The position numbers and the translations under genes were made by a program. Below the pieces are notes generated by a model, which saw only the letters and a list, made by a program, of their open reading frames with translations, was not told the origin of the DNA and did not search any database. From positions 1 through 59,710 of the forward strand of contig JASDSW010000062.1 of assembly GCA_041441555.1 (NCBI GenBank): a DNA stretch of 59,710 nt, written 5' to 3'. The first letter of the stretch is position 1. Every line of letters starts with the position of its first letter. Of this stretch, positions 1-8,367 are shown in pieces. The DNA is from Pseudaeromonas sp041441555. Lineage in GTDB: Bacteria > Pseudomonadota > Gammaproteobacteria > Enterobacterales > Aeromonadaceae.

Positions 1-55
1 GAGCAGTTGACTTTTAATCAATTGGTCGCAGGTTCGAATCCCGCACGACCCACCA
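1..55 (+). tRNA. tRNA-Lys (anticodon TTT), 5' part cut off by the window edge
   Basis: The sequence starts in the D-arm region. It then shows the anticodon stem GTTGA, loop CTTTTAA (anticodon TTT) and closing stem TCAAT, followed by a T-arm with GGTTCGAATCC and an encoded CCA tail. It is nearly identical to the Lys tRNA at 151-226 apart from the anticodon loop and T-stem, so the two probably arose by duplication. About 20 nt of the 5' end lie outside the window. Confidence 0.95.
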
Positions 56-65
56 TGAATACCCA

Positions 66-141
66 GGTCGCTTAGCTCAGCTGGGAGAGCACCTCCCTTA
101 CAAGGAGGGGGTCATTGGTTCGATCCCAATAGCGACCACCA
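66..141 (+). tRNA. tRNA-Val (anticodon TAC)
   Basis: A complete 76-nt cloverleaf with acceptor strands GGTCGCT / AGCGACC, anticodon stem CCTCC / GGAGG around loop CTTACAA (anticodon TAC), T-loop GGTTCGATCC and genomically encoded CCA. It lies 10 nt after the first Lys tRNA and 9 nt before the second. This indicates one polycistronic tRNA transcript, comparable to the mixed lys/val tRNA operons of enterobacteria. Confidence 0.97.
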
Positions 142-150
142 GTTTAAAAT

Positions 151-226
<76 letters not shown>

Positions 227-233
227 ATAAATG

Positions 234-258
234 AAGCCCGCATTGCTGCGGGCTTTTT
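234..258 (+). terminator. Intrinsic terminator of the tRNA operon
   Basis: Stem GCCCGCA / TGCGGGC with a 4-nt loop, followed by TTTTT, starting 10 nt after the last tRNA. It also lies downstream of the convergent chemoreceptor gene, but the T-tract favours plus-strand termination. Confidence 0.85.
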
Positions 259-287
259 CATTTTTGAATGCCGGTAACATATATCCG

Positions 288-2420
288 TCAGGTACGGAGT
301 TTGCCCAGCTGCTCTTCGAGTCGTTGAACTTGTTGTTTCAGACTGTTGCTACCATGACTGGCCAAATCGGCTTGCTGAGTCAGACTCCCAGCTGCGTCGC
401 CAATACGACTCAGGTTCATGTTAATTTCCTCACTCACCGAGCTTTGCTCCTCGGCGGCGGTGGCGACCTGCGTGATGTGATCGCACATGGCCTGGATCTG
501 TTGAACCACCTGTAGCAGGCTGTCATATGCTGCGTCAGAGCTATGAACTGTGTCATGGGCTCGGCTCACGCCCGTATTGATGATCGCCAGGGTTGCGGCG
601 ACTTCGTTTTGCAAGGTTGAGATCAGCGTGCCAATTTCATCCGTGGACATACGGGTTTTGCTGGCCAGAGCGCGCACCTCATCCGCGACAACGGCGAACC
701 CTCGACCCATCTCGCCAGCTCTGGCGGCTTCAATGGCAGCATTCAAGGCCAAGAGGTTCGTTTGCTCGGAGATGGCGCGGATCACGTCCAAGATACTGCT
801 GATGTTGGCGCTGCTGGTCGCGACCTGACTGATGGCTTTATTGGCTGTTTCCATCTCGGTCGCCAATTGTTCTATCTCGTGTTTGGTGTGGGCCAGAGTT
901 TGCTGTGAGTGTTCGGTTTGTTGGGTGGCCTGCTCCGCTTCGTGCGCGGCCTCGGCCGCATAACGCGCCACATCGGCGGCGGTCGTGCTCATTTCATGCA
1001 TGGCCGTCACGACATTGTCGATCTCTTGGTGTTGCAGTGACACGCTTTGGTGAATGTCATCGGCAATGGTTCCGACCCGAACTGACTCACCTCGAACCTC
1101 CTGGCCGACCTGTTTTAACTCGACCACTATGTCTCGCAATTTGGAAATAAAATGATTGAGGTGATGGGCCAGACTGATGAGTTCGGCGTGGCTTTTGACC
1201 CCGATCCGCTGGGTCAGGTCGCCATCTGCGGTGGTTAAGTCGGCGACGTGGTCGGTGATCTGGCGCAGGGGCTTGATGATCGAATTGAGCAGCATCACCA
1301 GCATAAACAAGGCGATCAGTGTGATGCCCATGCCTATCATGATCTGGTCAACGCCAACGCCTTTTACCAACTCGTCGAGCTCGCTGGCGATGATATTGGC
1401 CTGTGCCATGGCCTTGTCTTTGGGGACCGCCAGCAGCAGGGTCCAGCTTTGGTTGGCAAACGGGATCTGGATTGGGTAGCGAGCCAGGATCTGCTGGTCG
1501 CCCACCAGAATGTCGTTGCGGTTCGCCAGCAGTTGGTTCCATTGGGTTGCCTCGGCGGCTGGAAGTTCAGCCAACGGTCGCCCGATCTTCTCTTTGTGCT
1601 GACTACTGCCCACGATCAAATTCTTGCTGCTGAGCAGTACCACGGTGGCTGAGCCACCGTACAGAGCATGGGCTAGCTCCTCGGCCTGCTGCTGGAACAG
1701 AGGAAGATTCAGATCGACACCCGCCAGTCCCACAAATTGTCCATTGCGCCGGATGGGAACCGTGAGGCTGGCGATCAGCTCTTGGTGGCCGGGTGAAGTC
1801 TCATAAAGGTAAGGCTCCATCAAACATGGGGTCATTTTTTCTTTCGCGCAGAGATACCACTCGCTATTGCGGATACCGAACTCATTGAGTGTCTGATCAT
1901 ACTTGGCATCACTGGTGGCCTTGTCAATGGGCTGCTGGCTGATCGAGCCATCCGGATTGCGAACAAAATAGACCTCTAACGTGCCTTTGCCGGCGACGGA
2001 ATGGCTGGATCCTGCCATCCAGTCGGCATCCGGGTCCAAATAGCCACCGGCCTCAAATTGGGCGTAGATCGAGCTGATCTGCTTGTCATTGGCAATGATG
2101 CCGTGGAGTTGCTCCTGCAACTGTTGGCGGCTCACTCCAACCGCGTTTTTCTGATAACCCTGTTCGATGATGCCATCCACCACGGCCGGGATGCGGTACG
2201 CTTGGTTGATGAAAGTCGCCACCCGCTCACCATATAGACCAGTCTGTCCAGCTAGGCTGTGCTGAACCTCTTGCGCTAAGGCATTTTTGGTCTTGCTGAC
2301 GATGGCCTCATTGGCATTTTGCAGTGATGACCAGAGAAATGTCGTAGTAATCAAGCTGCTGAGCAGCAGGATCGTGGTGACGAAAAACAGAAGCTTGTTG
2401 CGGAGTGACATCTGATTCAT
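288..2420 (-). CDS. Methyl-accepting chemotaxis protein with a periplasmic double-Cache-type sensor
   Basis: A 710-residue chemoreceptor. A first membrane helix (about residues 10-32) precedes a large periplasmic region (about 40-340). That region contains Cache-like stretches such as SLTVPIRRNGQFVGLAGVDL, which suggests a small organic ligand, though its identity cannot be read from sequence. A second helix (about 355-378) leads to a HAMP domain and a long cytoplasmic coiled coil. The coiled-coil hairpin tip is the universally conserved CheA/CheW contact region, seen as NLLALNAAIEAARAGE and GRGFAVVADEVRALA. The start is preceded by GGGAG at 5 nt. The gene is monocistronic and divergent from nadA. 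No CheR-tethering pentapeptide is visible at the C-terminus. Confidence 0.93.
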   Translation of the reverse strand: MNQMSLRNKLLFFVTTILLLSSLITTTFLWSSLQNANEAIVSKTKNALAQEVQHSLAGQTGLYGERVATFINQAYRIPAVVDGIIEQGYQKNAVGVSRQQLQEQLHGIIANDKQISSIYAQFEAGGYLDPDADWMAGSSHSVAGKGTLEVYFVRNPDGSISQQPIDKATSDAKYDQTLNEFGIRNSEWYLCAKEKMTPCLMEPYLYETSPGHQELIASLTVPIRRNGQFVGLAGVDLNLPLFQQQAEELAHALYGGSATVVLLSSKNLIVGSSQHKEKIGRPLAELPAAEATQWNQLLANRNDILVGDQQILARYPIQIPFANQSWTLLLAVPKDKAMAQANIIASELDELVKGVGVDQIMIGMGITLIALFMLVMLLNSIIKPLRQITDHVADLTTADGDLTQRIGVKSHAELISLAHHLNHFISKLRDIVVELKQVGQEVRGESVRVGTIADDIHQSVSLQHQEIDNVVTAMHEMSTTAADVARYAAEAAHEAEQATQQTEHSQQTLAHTKHEIEQLATEMETANKAISQVATSSANISSILDVIRAISEQTNLLALNAAIEAARAGEMGRGFAVVADEVRALASKTRMSTDEIGTLISTLQNEVAATLAIINTGVSRAHDTVHSSDAAYDSLLQVVQQIQAMCDHITQVATAAEEQSSVSEEINMNLSRIGDAAGSLTQQADLASHGSNSLKQQVQRLEEQLGKLRT

Positions 2421-2498
2421 AGGGACTCCCTGCCATGAGCGGTCTAGCGGTGTTTGTTAATGAGTATGGCAGAATAGATGGGGTGGTGGTGACAGTGA

Positions 2499-2527
2499 TT
2501 GGGATCCCACTCACTTGGCGGTATAAT
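2499..2527 (+). promoter_or_regulatory. Predicted sigma-70 promoter of nadA
   Basis: A -35 element TTGGGA and a perfect -10 TATAAT separated by 17 bp, ending 32 bp before the nadA ATG. No NadR-type operator was recognised with confidence. Confidence 0.6.
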
Positions 2528-2559
2528 CGACCATCCTTCTGACCTTCTGGTGTGAGTTG

Positions 2560-3612
2560 ATGAGCAGTATTGTGACGCTGGATTACCCGTTTCCTCCCAA
2601 GCCGGCTCCCTTGTCGGTTGTGCAACAACAGGACTATAAAACGAAAATCCGGGCTCTCTTAAAGGCTCGCAATGCAGTCTTGATTGCCCATTACTATACG
2701 GATCCGGAGATCCAGGCCCTGGCTGAGGAGACCGGCGGGTTTGTCGGTGATTCGTTGGAGATGGCTCGCTTTGGCAAGCAGCACCCGGCTCAGACGTTGA
2801 TTGTGGCCGGCGTGCGGTTCATGGGCGAAACCGCCAAAATCCTGAGTCCAGAGAAGCAGGTGTTGATGCCGACCTTGAAAGCCGAGTGTTCGCTCGACCT
2901 AGGCTGCCCCGCCGACGAATTTACGGCATTCTGTGATGCTCATCCGGATCACACGGTCGTGGTCTATGCCAACACCTCGGTCGCGGTAAAGGCGCGTGCG
3001 GACTGGATCGTTACCTCGAGTATCGCAGTCGATGTGGTCGAATACCTGGATGGTCTTGGCAAGAAAATTATCTGGGCACCCGATCGGCATCTGGGGGCCT
3101 ATGTCGCGGAGAAAACCGGTGCCGAGATGCTGCGCTGGCAGGCGGCCTGCATCGTGCACGACGAGTTCAAGGCGAAGGCACTGATGGCGCTCAAACAGCA
3201 GTATCCCGACGCTGCGGTTCTGGTACATCCCGAGTCGCCAGCCGCAGTCATTGCAGTGGCCGATGCGGTTGGCTCGACCAGTCAGTTGATCAAGGCGGCG
3301 CAGCAATTGCCGAATCAACAATTGATCGTGGCGACGGACAAGGGCATCTTTTACAAGATGCAGCAAGCCTGTCCCGACAAGATCATGGTGGAAGCGCCGA
3401 CTGGCGGCGATGGGGCCACTTGCCGTAGCTGTGCCCACTGCCCGTGGATGGCGATGAATGGACTGGTAGCCATCTGCTCTGCCCTCGAGGAGGGGGCGGA
3501 CGCGCACGAAATTCTGGTCGAGGAGGACATCCGACTCGAGGCGCTGGTGCCGCTTGAGCGAATGCTGACGTTTGCGACTGAGTTGCAGCATAAAGTTCAG
3601 AGCAATATTTGA
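2560..3612 (+). CDS. nadA: Quinolinate synthase A
   Basis: NadA condenses iminoaspartate with dihydroxyacetone phosphate to quinolinate, the second step of de novo NAD synthesis, using a [4Fe-4S] cluster. The 350-residue protein shows the family hallmarks: AHYYTDPEIQALAEETGG near the N-terminus, the first cluster cysteine in LKAECSLDLGCP, and the C-terminal region APTGGDGATCRSCAHCPWMAMN with a cysteine cluster. The ATG at 2560 is preferred over an in-frame TTG one codon earlier. The gene stands alone; nadB is not adjacent. A hairpin terminator follows. Confidence 0.97.
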   Translation: MSSIVTLDYPFPPKPAPLSVVQQQDYKTKIRALLKARNAVLIAHYYTDPEIQALAEETGGFVGDSLEMARFGKQHPAQTLIVAGVRFMGETAKILSPEKQVLMPTLKAECSLDLGCPADEFTAFCDAHPDHTVVVYANTSVAVKARADWIVTSSIAVDVVEYLDGLGKKIIWAPDRHLGAYVAEKTGAEMLRWQAACIVHDEFKAKALMALKQQYPDAAVLVHPESPAAVIAVADAVGSTSQLIKAAQQLPNQQLIVATDKGIFYKMQQACPDKIMVEAPTGGDGATCRSCAHCPWMAMNGLVAICSALEEGADAHEILVEEDIRLEALVPLERMLTFATELQHKVQSNI

Positions 3613-3640
3613 ATGCCGAGCTCGAACATCTTGGTTAAAT

Positions 3641-3669
3641 GAAGAAGGGCCGTCATGGCCCTTCTTTCA
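3641..3669. terminator. Terminator between convergent nadA and yeaD
   Basis: Stem GAAGGGCC / GGCCCTTC with a 5-nt loop and short T and A tracts on either side. It can serve both converging genes. Confidence 0.75.
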
Positions 3670-3692
3670 TAGCATCTCTTCAATCGAAGTCA

Positions 3693-4586
3693 CTAGCCGT
3701 AGCTGCGGACCGTGACTGAAAAGGAGTGCTCATCGTTGGCCGGTACGCGCACCCCGGCAGGCGATGTGATGGCGGTCTCCACGCAAACCATCTGTGTCCA
3801 GGCATCATCATTGACGTCATTCATGGCCCGTGCACCCTCTATCCAAGGTGTCCACACCACCACCGAATCGGCATTTCCATGCTGCAGTTGCAGCTCGTGA
3901 TCGCCAGTCTGCAACCGGTTATTGCTCTCTGGCTGGGTATAAATCCGATCGATCGCCTGGTTTAACTCAAAGGTAGCGCTGGACTTCTCGCGGCCCTGCT
4001 CGAGCTTATCCAGGTAGCGAGGGCCGAGGCCGGTGATGGTGACGGATTCCGGCGTGGCAATTGAAAAATAGCTGTGCAGGGCGGCATTGTAGAGGAGTGG
4101 GGTTGCATCCTCGTTGCGGGTGCTCAGCATCAGTGTGAGTTCGGGTCCGATCAACAGATCGTATTCCAGCGTGAAACGGTGAGGCCAGAGTGCTCTGCTG
4201 TTGTCTGAGTCCTGCAATGAGAGATGAAGCAGGGTGCCGTCGCCCGCGTCACTGATGCCATCCAGTTGCCACATGGAGGTTCGCGCAAAGCCATGTTGAA
4301 CCTTGCCGAGCCCGACTCGCTCAGGCGATGGACCGAACCACGGCCAGCAGATGGGCACCCCCCCGCGGATCCCGCGGGAGCCATCGAGCACTGCCTCACG
4401 GCTGAGCCAAAACCAAGGGGATTGATTCTTGGGGGCGAAATGGATCAGGTGGGCACCAAACAGGCTGATGATGGCCTCGGCATCTGGCCGGGTGACCACG
4501 AGAAACTCGAGCCCCGCCTCATTGCGAGCCAGTCGACTGGTCTCGGTGAGTTGGCGGATGGTTTCAAGTTTTAATGACGTTAGCAT
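3693..4586 (-). CDS. yeaD: D-hexose-6-phosphate mutarotase (aldose 1-epimerase-like)
   Basis: YeaD interconverts the alpha and beta anomers of glucose-6-phosphate and related sugars in the cytosol. The 297-residue protein has the beta-sandwich epimerase features GGVPICWPWFGPSP and VQHGFARTSMW (a conserved His near residue 98), a second conserved His in ALHSYFS, and a late conserved Glu in VCVETAIT. The ATG at 4586 is chosen because GAGGGA lies 8 nt upstream; the longer frame starts with an unlikely TTG. It follows gapA on the same strand as in E. coli, separated by a terminator, so it may be expressed both by read-through and independently. Confidence 0.93.
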   Translation of the reverse strand: MLTSLKLETIRQLTETSRLARNEAGLEFLVVTRPDAEAIISLFGAHLIHFAPKNQSPWFWLSREAVLDGSRGIRGGVPICWPWFGPSPERVGLGKVQHGFARTSMWQLDGISDAGDGTLLHLSLQDSDNSRALWPHRFTLEYDLLIGPELTLMLSTRNEDATPLLYNAALHSYFSIATPESVTITGLGPRYLDKLEQGREKSSATFELNQAIDRIYTQPESNNRLQTGDHELQLQHGNADSVVVWTPWIEGARAMNDVNDDAWTQMVCVETAITSPAGVRVPANDEHSFSVTVRSYG

Positions 4587-4602
4587 GATGGGATCCCTCA
4601 AT

Positions 4603-4630
4603 AAAAAAAGGCGGCTAAATAGCCGCCTTC
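4603..4630 (-). terminator. gapA terminator
   Basis: On the minus strand, stem GGCGGCTA / TAGCCGCC is followed by seven T. It lies directly after the gapA stop and just upstream of yeaD. Confidence 0.88.
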
Positions 4631-4654
4631 ATTTCAACGTCGTTACAGCACCAA

Positions 4655-5656
4655 TTACTTGGAGATGTGAGCGATCAGCTCCAGAACCTTGTTGGAGTAA
4701 CCGATTTCGTTGTCGTACCAGGATACAACCTTAACGAAGTTGTCGGTCAGCTGGATACCAGCCTTGGCGTCGAATACGGAGGTGCAGGTCTCACCGACGA
4801 AGTCGTTGGAAACGACTTGGTCTTCGGTGTAGCCCAGAACGCCCTTCATGGCGCCTTCAGAAGCAGCCTTCATGGCGGCACAGATGTCTTCGTACTTGGC
4901 CGGCTTCTTCAGGTTGACGGTCAGGTCAACAACAGAAACGTCCGGAGTCGGAACGCGGAAAGCCATACCAGTCAGCTTGCCTTTCAGTTCCGGGATAACT
5001 ACGCCAACAGCCTTGGCTGCACCGGTAGAAGACGGGATGATGTTCTGGCCAGCGCCACGACCACCGCGCCAGTCCTTAGCGGACGGACCATCAACGGTCT
5101 TCTGTGTAGCAGTGGTAGCGTGAACGGTGGTCATCAGACCAGATTCGATACCCCAAGTGTCGTTCAGAACCTTGGCGATCGGAGCCAGACAGTTGGTGGT
5201 GCAAGAAGCGTTAGAAACGATGTCTTGGCCAGCGTATTGGGTATGGTTAACACCCATAACGAACATCGGGGTGGCGTCCTTGGACGGGCCAGTCATGACA
5301 ACCTTCTTGGCGCCAGCAACGATGTGCTTGCGAGCGGTAGCGTCGTCCAGGAACAGACCGGTACCTTCGGCAACAACGTCAACACCGATGGCATCCCACT
5401 TCAGGTTAGCCGGGTCACGCTCAGCGGTAACGCGAACGGTCTTACCGTTAACGACCAGGTTGCCATCCTTAACTTCAACGGTGCCCTTGAAGCGGCCGTG
5501 AGTTGAGTCGTACTTCAGCATGTAAGCCATGTATTCAACGTCGATCAGATCGTTGATACCGACCACTTCGATGCCCAGGTCAGCACGTTCGAAAGAAGCG
5601 CGAAATACGAAGCGACCGATACGGCCGAAACCGTTAATACCTACTTTGATAGTCAT
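4655..5656 (-). CDS. gapA: Glyceraldehyde-3-phosphate dehydrogenase
   Basis: GapA carries out NAD-dependent oxidative phosphorylation of glyceraldehyde-3-phosphate in glycolysis and gluconeogenesis. The 333-residue protein shows the Rossmann start KVGINGFGRIGR, the catalytic motif SNASCTTNCLAP (Cys152) and the partner His in TTVHATTATQ (about residue 179). The ATG at 5656 is used; an upstream in-frame TTG is less likely. Codon use is strongly biased and differs from flanking genes, as expected for a highly expressed gene. yeaD follows as in E. coli. Confidence 0.98.
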   Translation of the reverse strand: MTIKVGINGFGRIGRFVFRASFERADLGIEVVGINDLIDVEYMAYMLKYDSTHGRFKGTVEVKDGNLVVNGKTVRVTAERDPANLKWDAIGVDVVAEGTGLFLDDATARKHIVAGAKKVVMTGPSKDATPMFVMGVNHTQYAGQDIVSNASCTTNCLAPIAKVLNDTWGIESGLMTTVHATTATQKTVDGPSAKDWRGGRGAGQNIIPSSTGAAKAVGVVIPELKGKLTGMAFRVPTPDVSVVDLTVNLKKPAKYEDICAAMKAASEGAMKGVLGYTEDQVVSNDFVGETCTSVFDAKAGIQLTDNFVKVVSWYDNEIGYSNKVLELIAHISK

Positions 5657-6093
5657 AATAGTTGTACCCAACGTTTGTTGTTCAACAGAAAAAATCCGCT
5701 AGTAAATTTACAAGAACACGGTGGGGAGTCAACCATCAACCCCCTTTTAATTGCGAAATATCATAAAAATGCCGGAAAGATGTTGGTCCTTATTACAGTT
5801 CTTTGAAATTGGATGACACAGCATCCGACCGCGGCTGATTTTTGAGTTGATTGTTTATTGCTCACTGGCGATTGTTTCCCGACCAATCGACCAAAATCGC
5901 CTATCGCGAGTGTCTATGAGGTCACATTCGTATCGGATCTAATATGCGAAAATTCGCCACCGAGGCGCGTGTAAGGCTAGGATTGGTCGCGAGTCAGACT
6001 AACCGTCGTCAGCTTTTACCGCCTTGTTTTTTGGAAGTGGATGTTCTGGATTTGAGACTCAATCAAAAAAGCGTAACAGCGGGAAAATACCAA
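5657..6093. promoter_or_regulatory. Divergent intergenic region between gapA and malQ
   Basis: 437 bp without a convincing gene; the open frame that extends malQ upstream to 5944 lacks family similarity. The region must hold the gapA promoter (minus strand) and the malQ-glgB-glgX promoter (plus strand). A CRP-like 16-mer, TGTCTATGAGGTCACA at 5911-5926, has one good half-site (TCACA) and one weak one. No confident -35/-10 pair was found for either direction. Confidence 0.5.
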
Positions 6094-8286
6094 ATGACAA
6101 CTTTGATTGAACAATTGGCCAGTGCCAAAGGCATTGCCAATGATTATGTGGATGCGTGGGGCAATCCAGCACTGGTTAGCCAAGAGAGTAAGGCTGCCAT
6201 GTTGGGAGCCATGGGCTACCGGGTTGATGATGAGGCCGCGCTCCAGCAACAGCTGGAAGAGGAAAAACGGGCTCACTGGGCCCAGCCGTTGGATCCTGTG
6301 CTGGTCATGCGCAGCGGCGAGACCCTCTCGTTCGAACTGCGGTTGCCGATCAGCATGGTCAACGATGAGCTGACTTGGGAAATCAAAACCGAGGACGGGG
6401 CGGCCCATTCTGGCGTTTTGGTTCCGGTCAATGGCGAGATGATCGCCGTGGCGCATCTTGATGAGGTTGAATATCAGGCCTATCGGATGGCCATTAGCTG
6501 TGAGTTGCCGCTGGGCTATCACGAGCTGCTGGTTAAGAAGAGTGCTCGTCAGGTTTTGGGCTCTTTGCGCCTTATCATGGCGCCGAAATCCTGTTACAAG
6601 CAGGAGCCATTCATCAATGGACGTAAGGTCTGGGGACCGAGCGTTCAACTCTACTGCCTGCGTAGCGAGCACAACTGGGGGATCGGTGACTTCACGGATC
6701 TGGGGGTGCTGGTGGAAAACATGGCCAAGTGGGGCGCTCACTTTGTCGGGTTGAACCCGATCCACGCTCTGTATCCGGCCAATCCGGAGAGCGCGAGTCC
6801 CTATAGCCCTTCATCCCGTCGCTGGTTGAATGTCATCTATATCGACGTCCTGAGCGTGCCTGAGTATCAGCAAAATGATGCGGTGAAGAGCGAGGTTGAA
6901 TCACCTGCCTTCCAACAACGTTTGCAGGCACTGCGTGATCTGGAAAATATCGACTACACCGGTGTTACCCAAGCCAAGATTGAAATCCTGCGCAAGGTGT
7001 TTGCCGGTGCCAAGCTGGGCAAGAACACCAATCGGGGCAAGGCCTTTGCCGCGTTCATTGCCGAGGGTGGTGAAAGCCTCAAGCAGCAAGCTATCTATGA
7101 TGCTCTGCAGGCCTCTTTGTATGCCGAAGGCAAGAATGCCTGGGGCTGGCCTGCATGGCCGGAAGAGTATCGTGAGTATCACAAGCCAGCGGTTGCCAAC
7201 TGGGCGGCTGAGCATGATGCTGATGTTCGCTTCTACATGTACCTGCAGTTCCTGGCCGATGAGCAACTGGCGCAAGCCGATGCCAAAGCCAAGCAATCTG
7301 GCATGGTGATGGGGATCTACCGCGATCTGGCGGTGGGTGTCTCCGAAGGCTCTACTGAAATTTGGGCGAACAGTGAACTTTACTGTCCGAAGGCTAGCGT
7401 CGGTGCGCCGCCAGATGTTCTGGGTCCTTTAGGCCAGAACTGGGGACTGCCGCCCATGGATCCGTCCAAGCTGCTGGAAGCCAAGTATCAGCCGATGATC
7501 GATCTGTTCCGCTCTAACATGCGTTCTTGCGGTTCACTGCGGATTGACCATGCGATGGCCTTGCTGCGTCTGTGGTGGGTTCCGCCAGGAGCCTCTGCGG
7601 CCAAGGGCGCTTACATCTACTATCGCGTCAATGATCTGCTGGGCATCCTGGCGCTGGAATCGGTTCGTAATCAGTGTCTCATCATCGGTGAAGATCTGGG
7701 GACTGTCCCGGACGGCATGGACGTGCTGCTGAAGGAAAACGGTGTGCACTCCTACCGTATTTTCTTCTTCGAACGTTCCAAGACCGATGGCGGCTTCATC
7801 TCTCCGGCGCACTACCCGGAACAGGCGATGGCCGCATTGACCACCCACGACATGCCGACGCTGCGTGGCTACTGGCATTGTGACGATCTAACTCTGGGTC
7901 GCGAACTTGGCCTTTATCCGGACGAAGCCGTTTTGAATTCACTGCGGGCGGATCGTCACCAAGCCAAGCAGCGTATTCTCGACAGCTTGCATGGCCATGG
8001 CGTGTTGCCTGATTCAGTGCCGCGCGATGTCAATTGGGCTGGGATGAGTACCGAATTGAACCACGGCATGCAGATCCATATGTGCCGTGGCAATTGTGCT
8101 CTGTTCAGCACCCAGCTGGAAGATTGGCTGGAGATGGACAAGCCGGTCAACGTTCCGGGTACTAGTACCGAATATCCGAACTGGCGCCGTAAGCTGACGA
8201 AGAATCTGAGTGAGATTTTTGCCAATCCGGCATTGGCTCATCTGGCTCAGCGTATGACCGAAGCCCGTAACAAGGCTGGCCGTTAG
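6094..8286 (+). CDS. malQ: 4-alpha-glucanotransferase (amylomaltase)
   Basis: MalQ, a GH77 enzyme, transfers glucan segments between maltooligosaccharides and releases glucose. In this operon it would process the short glucans left by glycogen breakdown. The 730-residue protein carries the catalytic triad in their usual settings: nucleophile Asp485 in SLRIDHAM, acid/base Glu533 in IIGEDLGT, and Asp586 in TTHDMPTLRGYW. The start at 6094 is chosen because GGGAAAA lies just upstream and MTTLIEQLA resembles family N-termini. An in-frame extension to 5944 has no support. It heads the operon malQ-glgB-glgX, 81 bp before glgB. Confidence 0.93.
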   Translation: MTTLIEQLASAKGIANDYVDAWGNPALVSQESKAAMLGAMGYRVDDEAALQQQLEEEKRAHWAQPLDPVLVMRSGETLSFELRLPISMVNDELTWEIKTEDGAAHSGVLVPVNGEMIAVAHLDEVEYQAYRMAISCELPLGYHELLVKKSARQVLGSLRLIMAPKSCYKQEPFINGRKVWGPSVQLYCLRSEHNWGIGDFTDLGVLVENMAKWGAHFVGLNPIHALYPANPESASPYSPSSRRWLNVIYIDVLSVPEYQQNDAVKSEVESPAFQQRLQALRDLENIDYTGVTQAKIEILRKVFAGAKLGKNTNRGKAFAAFIAEGGESLKQQAIYDALQASLYAEGKNAWGWPAWPEEYREYHKPAVANWAAEHDADVRFYMYLQFLADEQLAQADAKAKQSGMVMGIYRDLAVGVSEGSTEIWANSELYCPKASVGAPPDVLGPLGQNWGLPPMDPSKLLEAKYQPMIDLFRSNMRSCGSLRIDHAMALLRLWWVPPGASAAKGAYIYYRVNDLLGILALESVRNQCLIIGEDLGTVPDGMDVLLKENGVHSYRIFFFERSKTDGGFISPAHYPEQAMAALTTHDMPTLRGYWHCDDLTLGRELGLYPDEAVLNSLRADRHQAKQRILDSLHGHGVLPDSVPRDVNWAGMSTELNHGMQIHMCRGNCALFSTQLEDWLEMDKPVNVPGTSTEYPNWRRKLTKNLSEIFANPALAHLAQRMTEARNKAGR

Positions 8287-8317
8287 TTAATATGTTTATA
8301 TAACAATAAGATAGTGT

Positions 8318-8347
8318 GATCATAGGGCCTTGGCTGGCCCTATGATC
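8318..8347 (+). other. Perfect 12-bp intercistronic stem-loop between malQ and glgB
   Basis: GATCATAGGGCC pairs with GGCCCTATGATC across a 6-nt loop. No T-tract follows, so it is unlikely to be a simple terminator. It more probably acts as an mRNA processing or stability element inside the operon. Confidence 0.7.
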
Positions 8348-8367
8348 CGCTAGTGAAGGGTGATGGC

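Noticed and set aside
4667..5506. A 279-codon plus-strand frame antisense to gapA
   Set aside because: Same cause: the biased codon use of gapA suppresses stops on the other strand. The translation is low-complexity and unlike known proteins.
5944..6093. N-terminal extension of malQ
   Set aside because: No ribosome-binding site at 5944, no similarity of the 50 extra residues to MalQ, and ATG 6094 has good signals.
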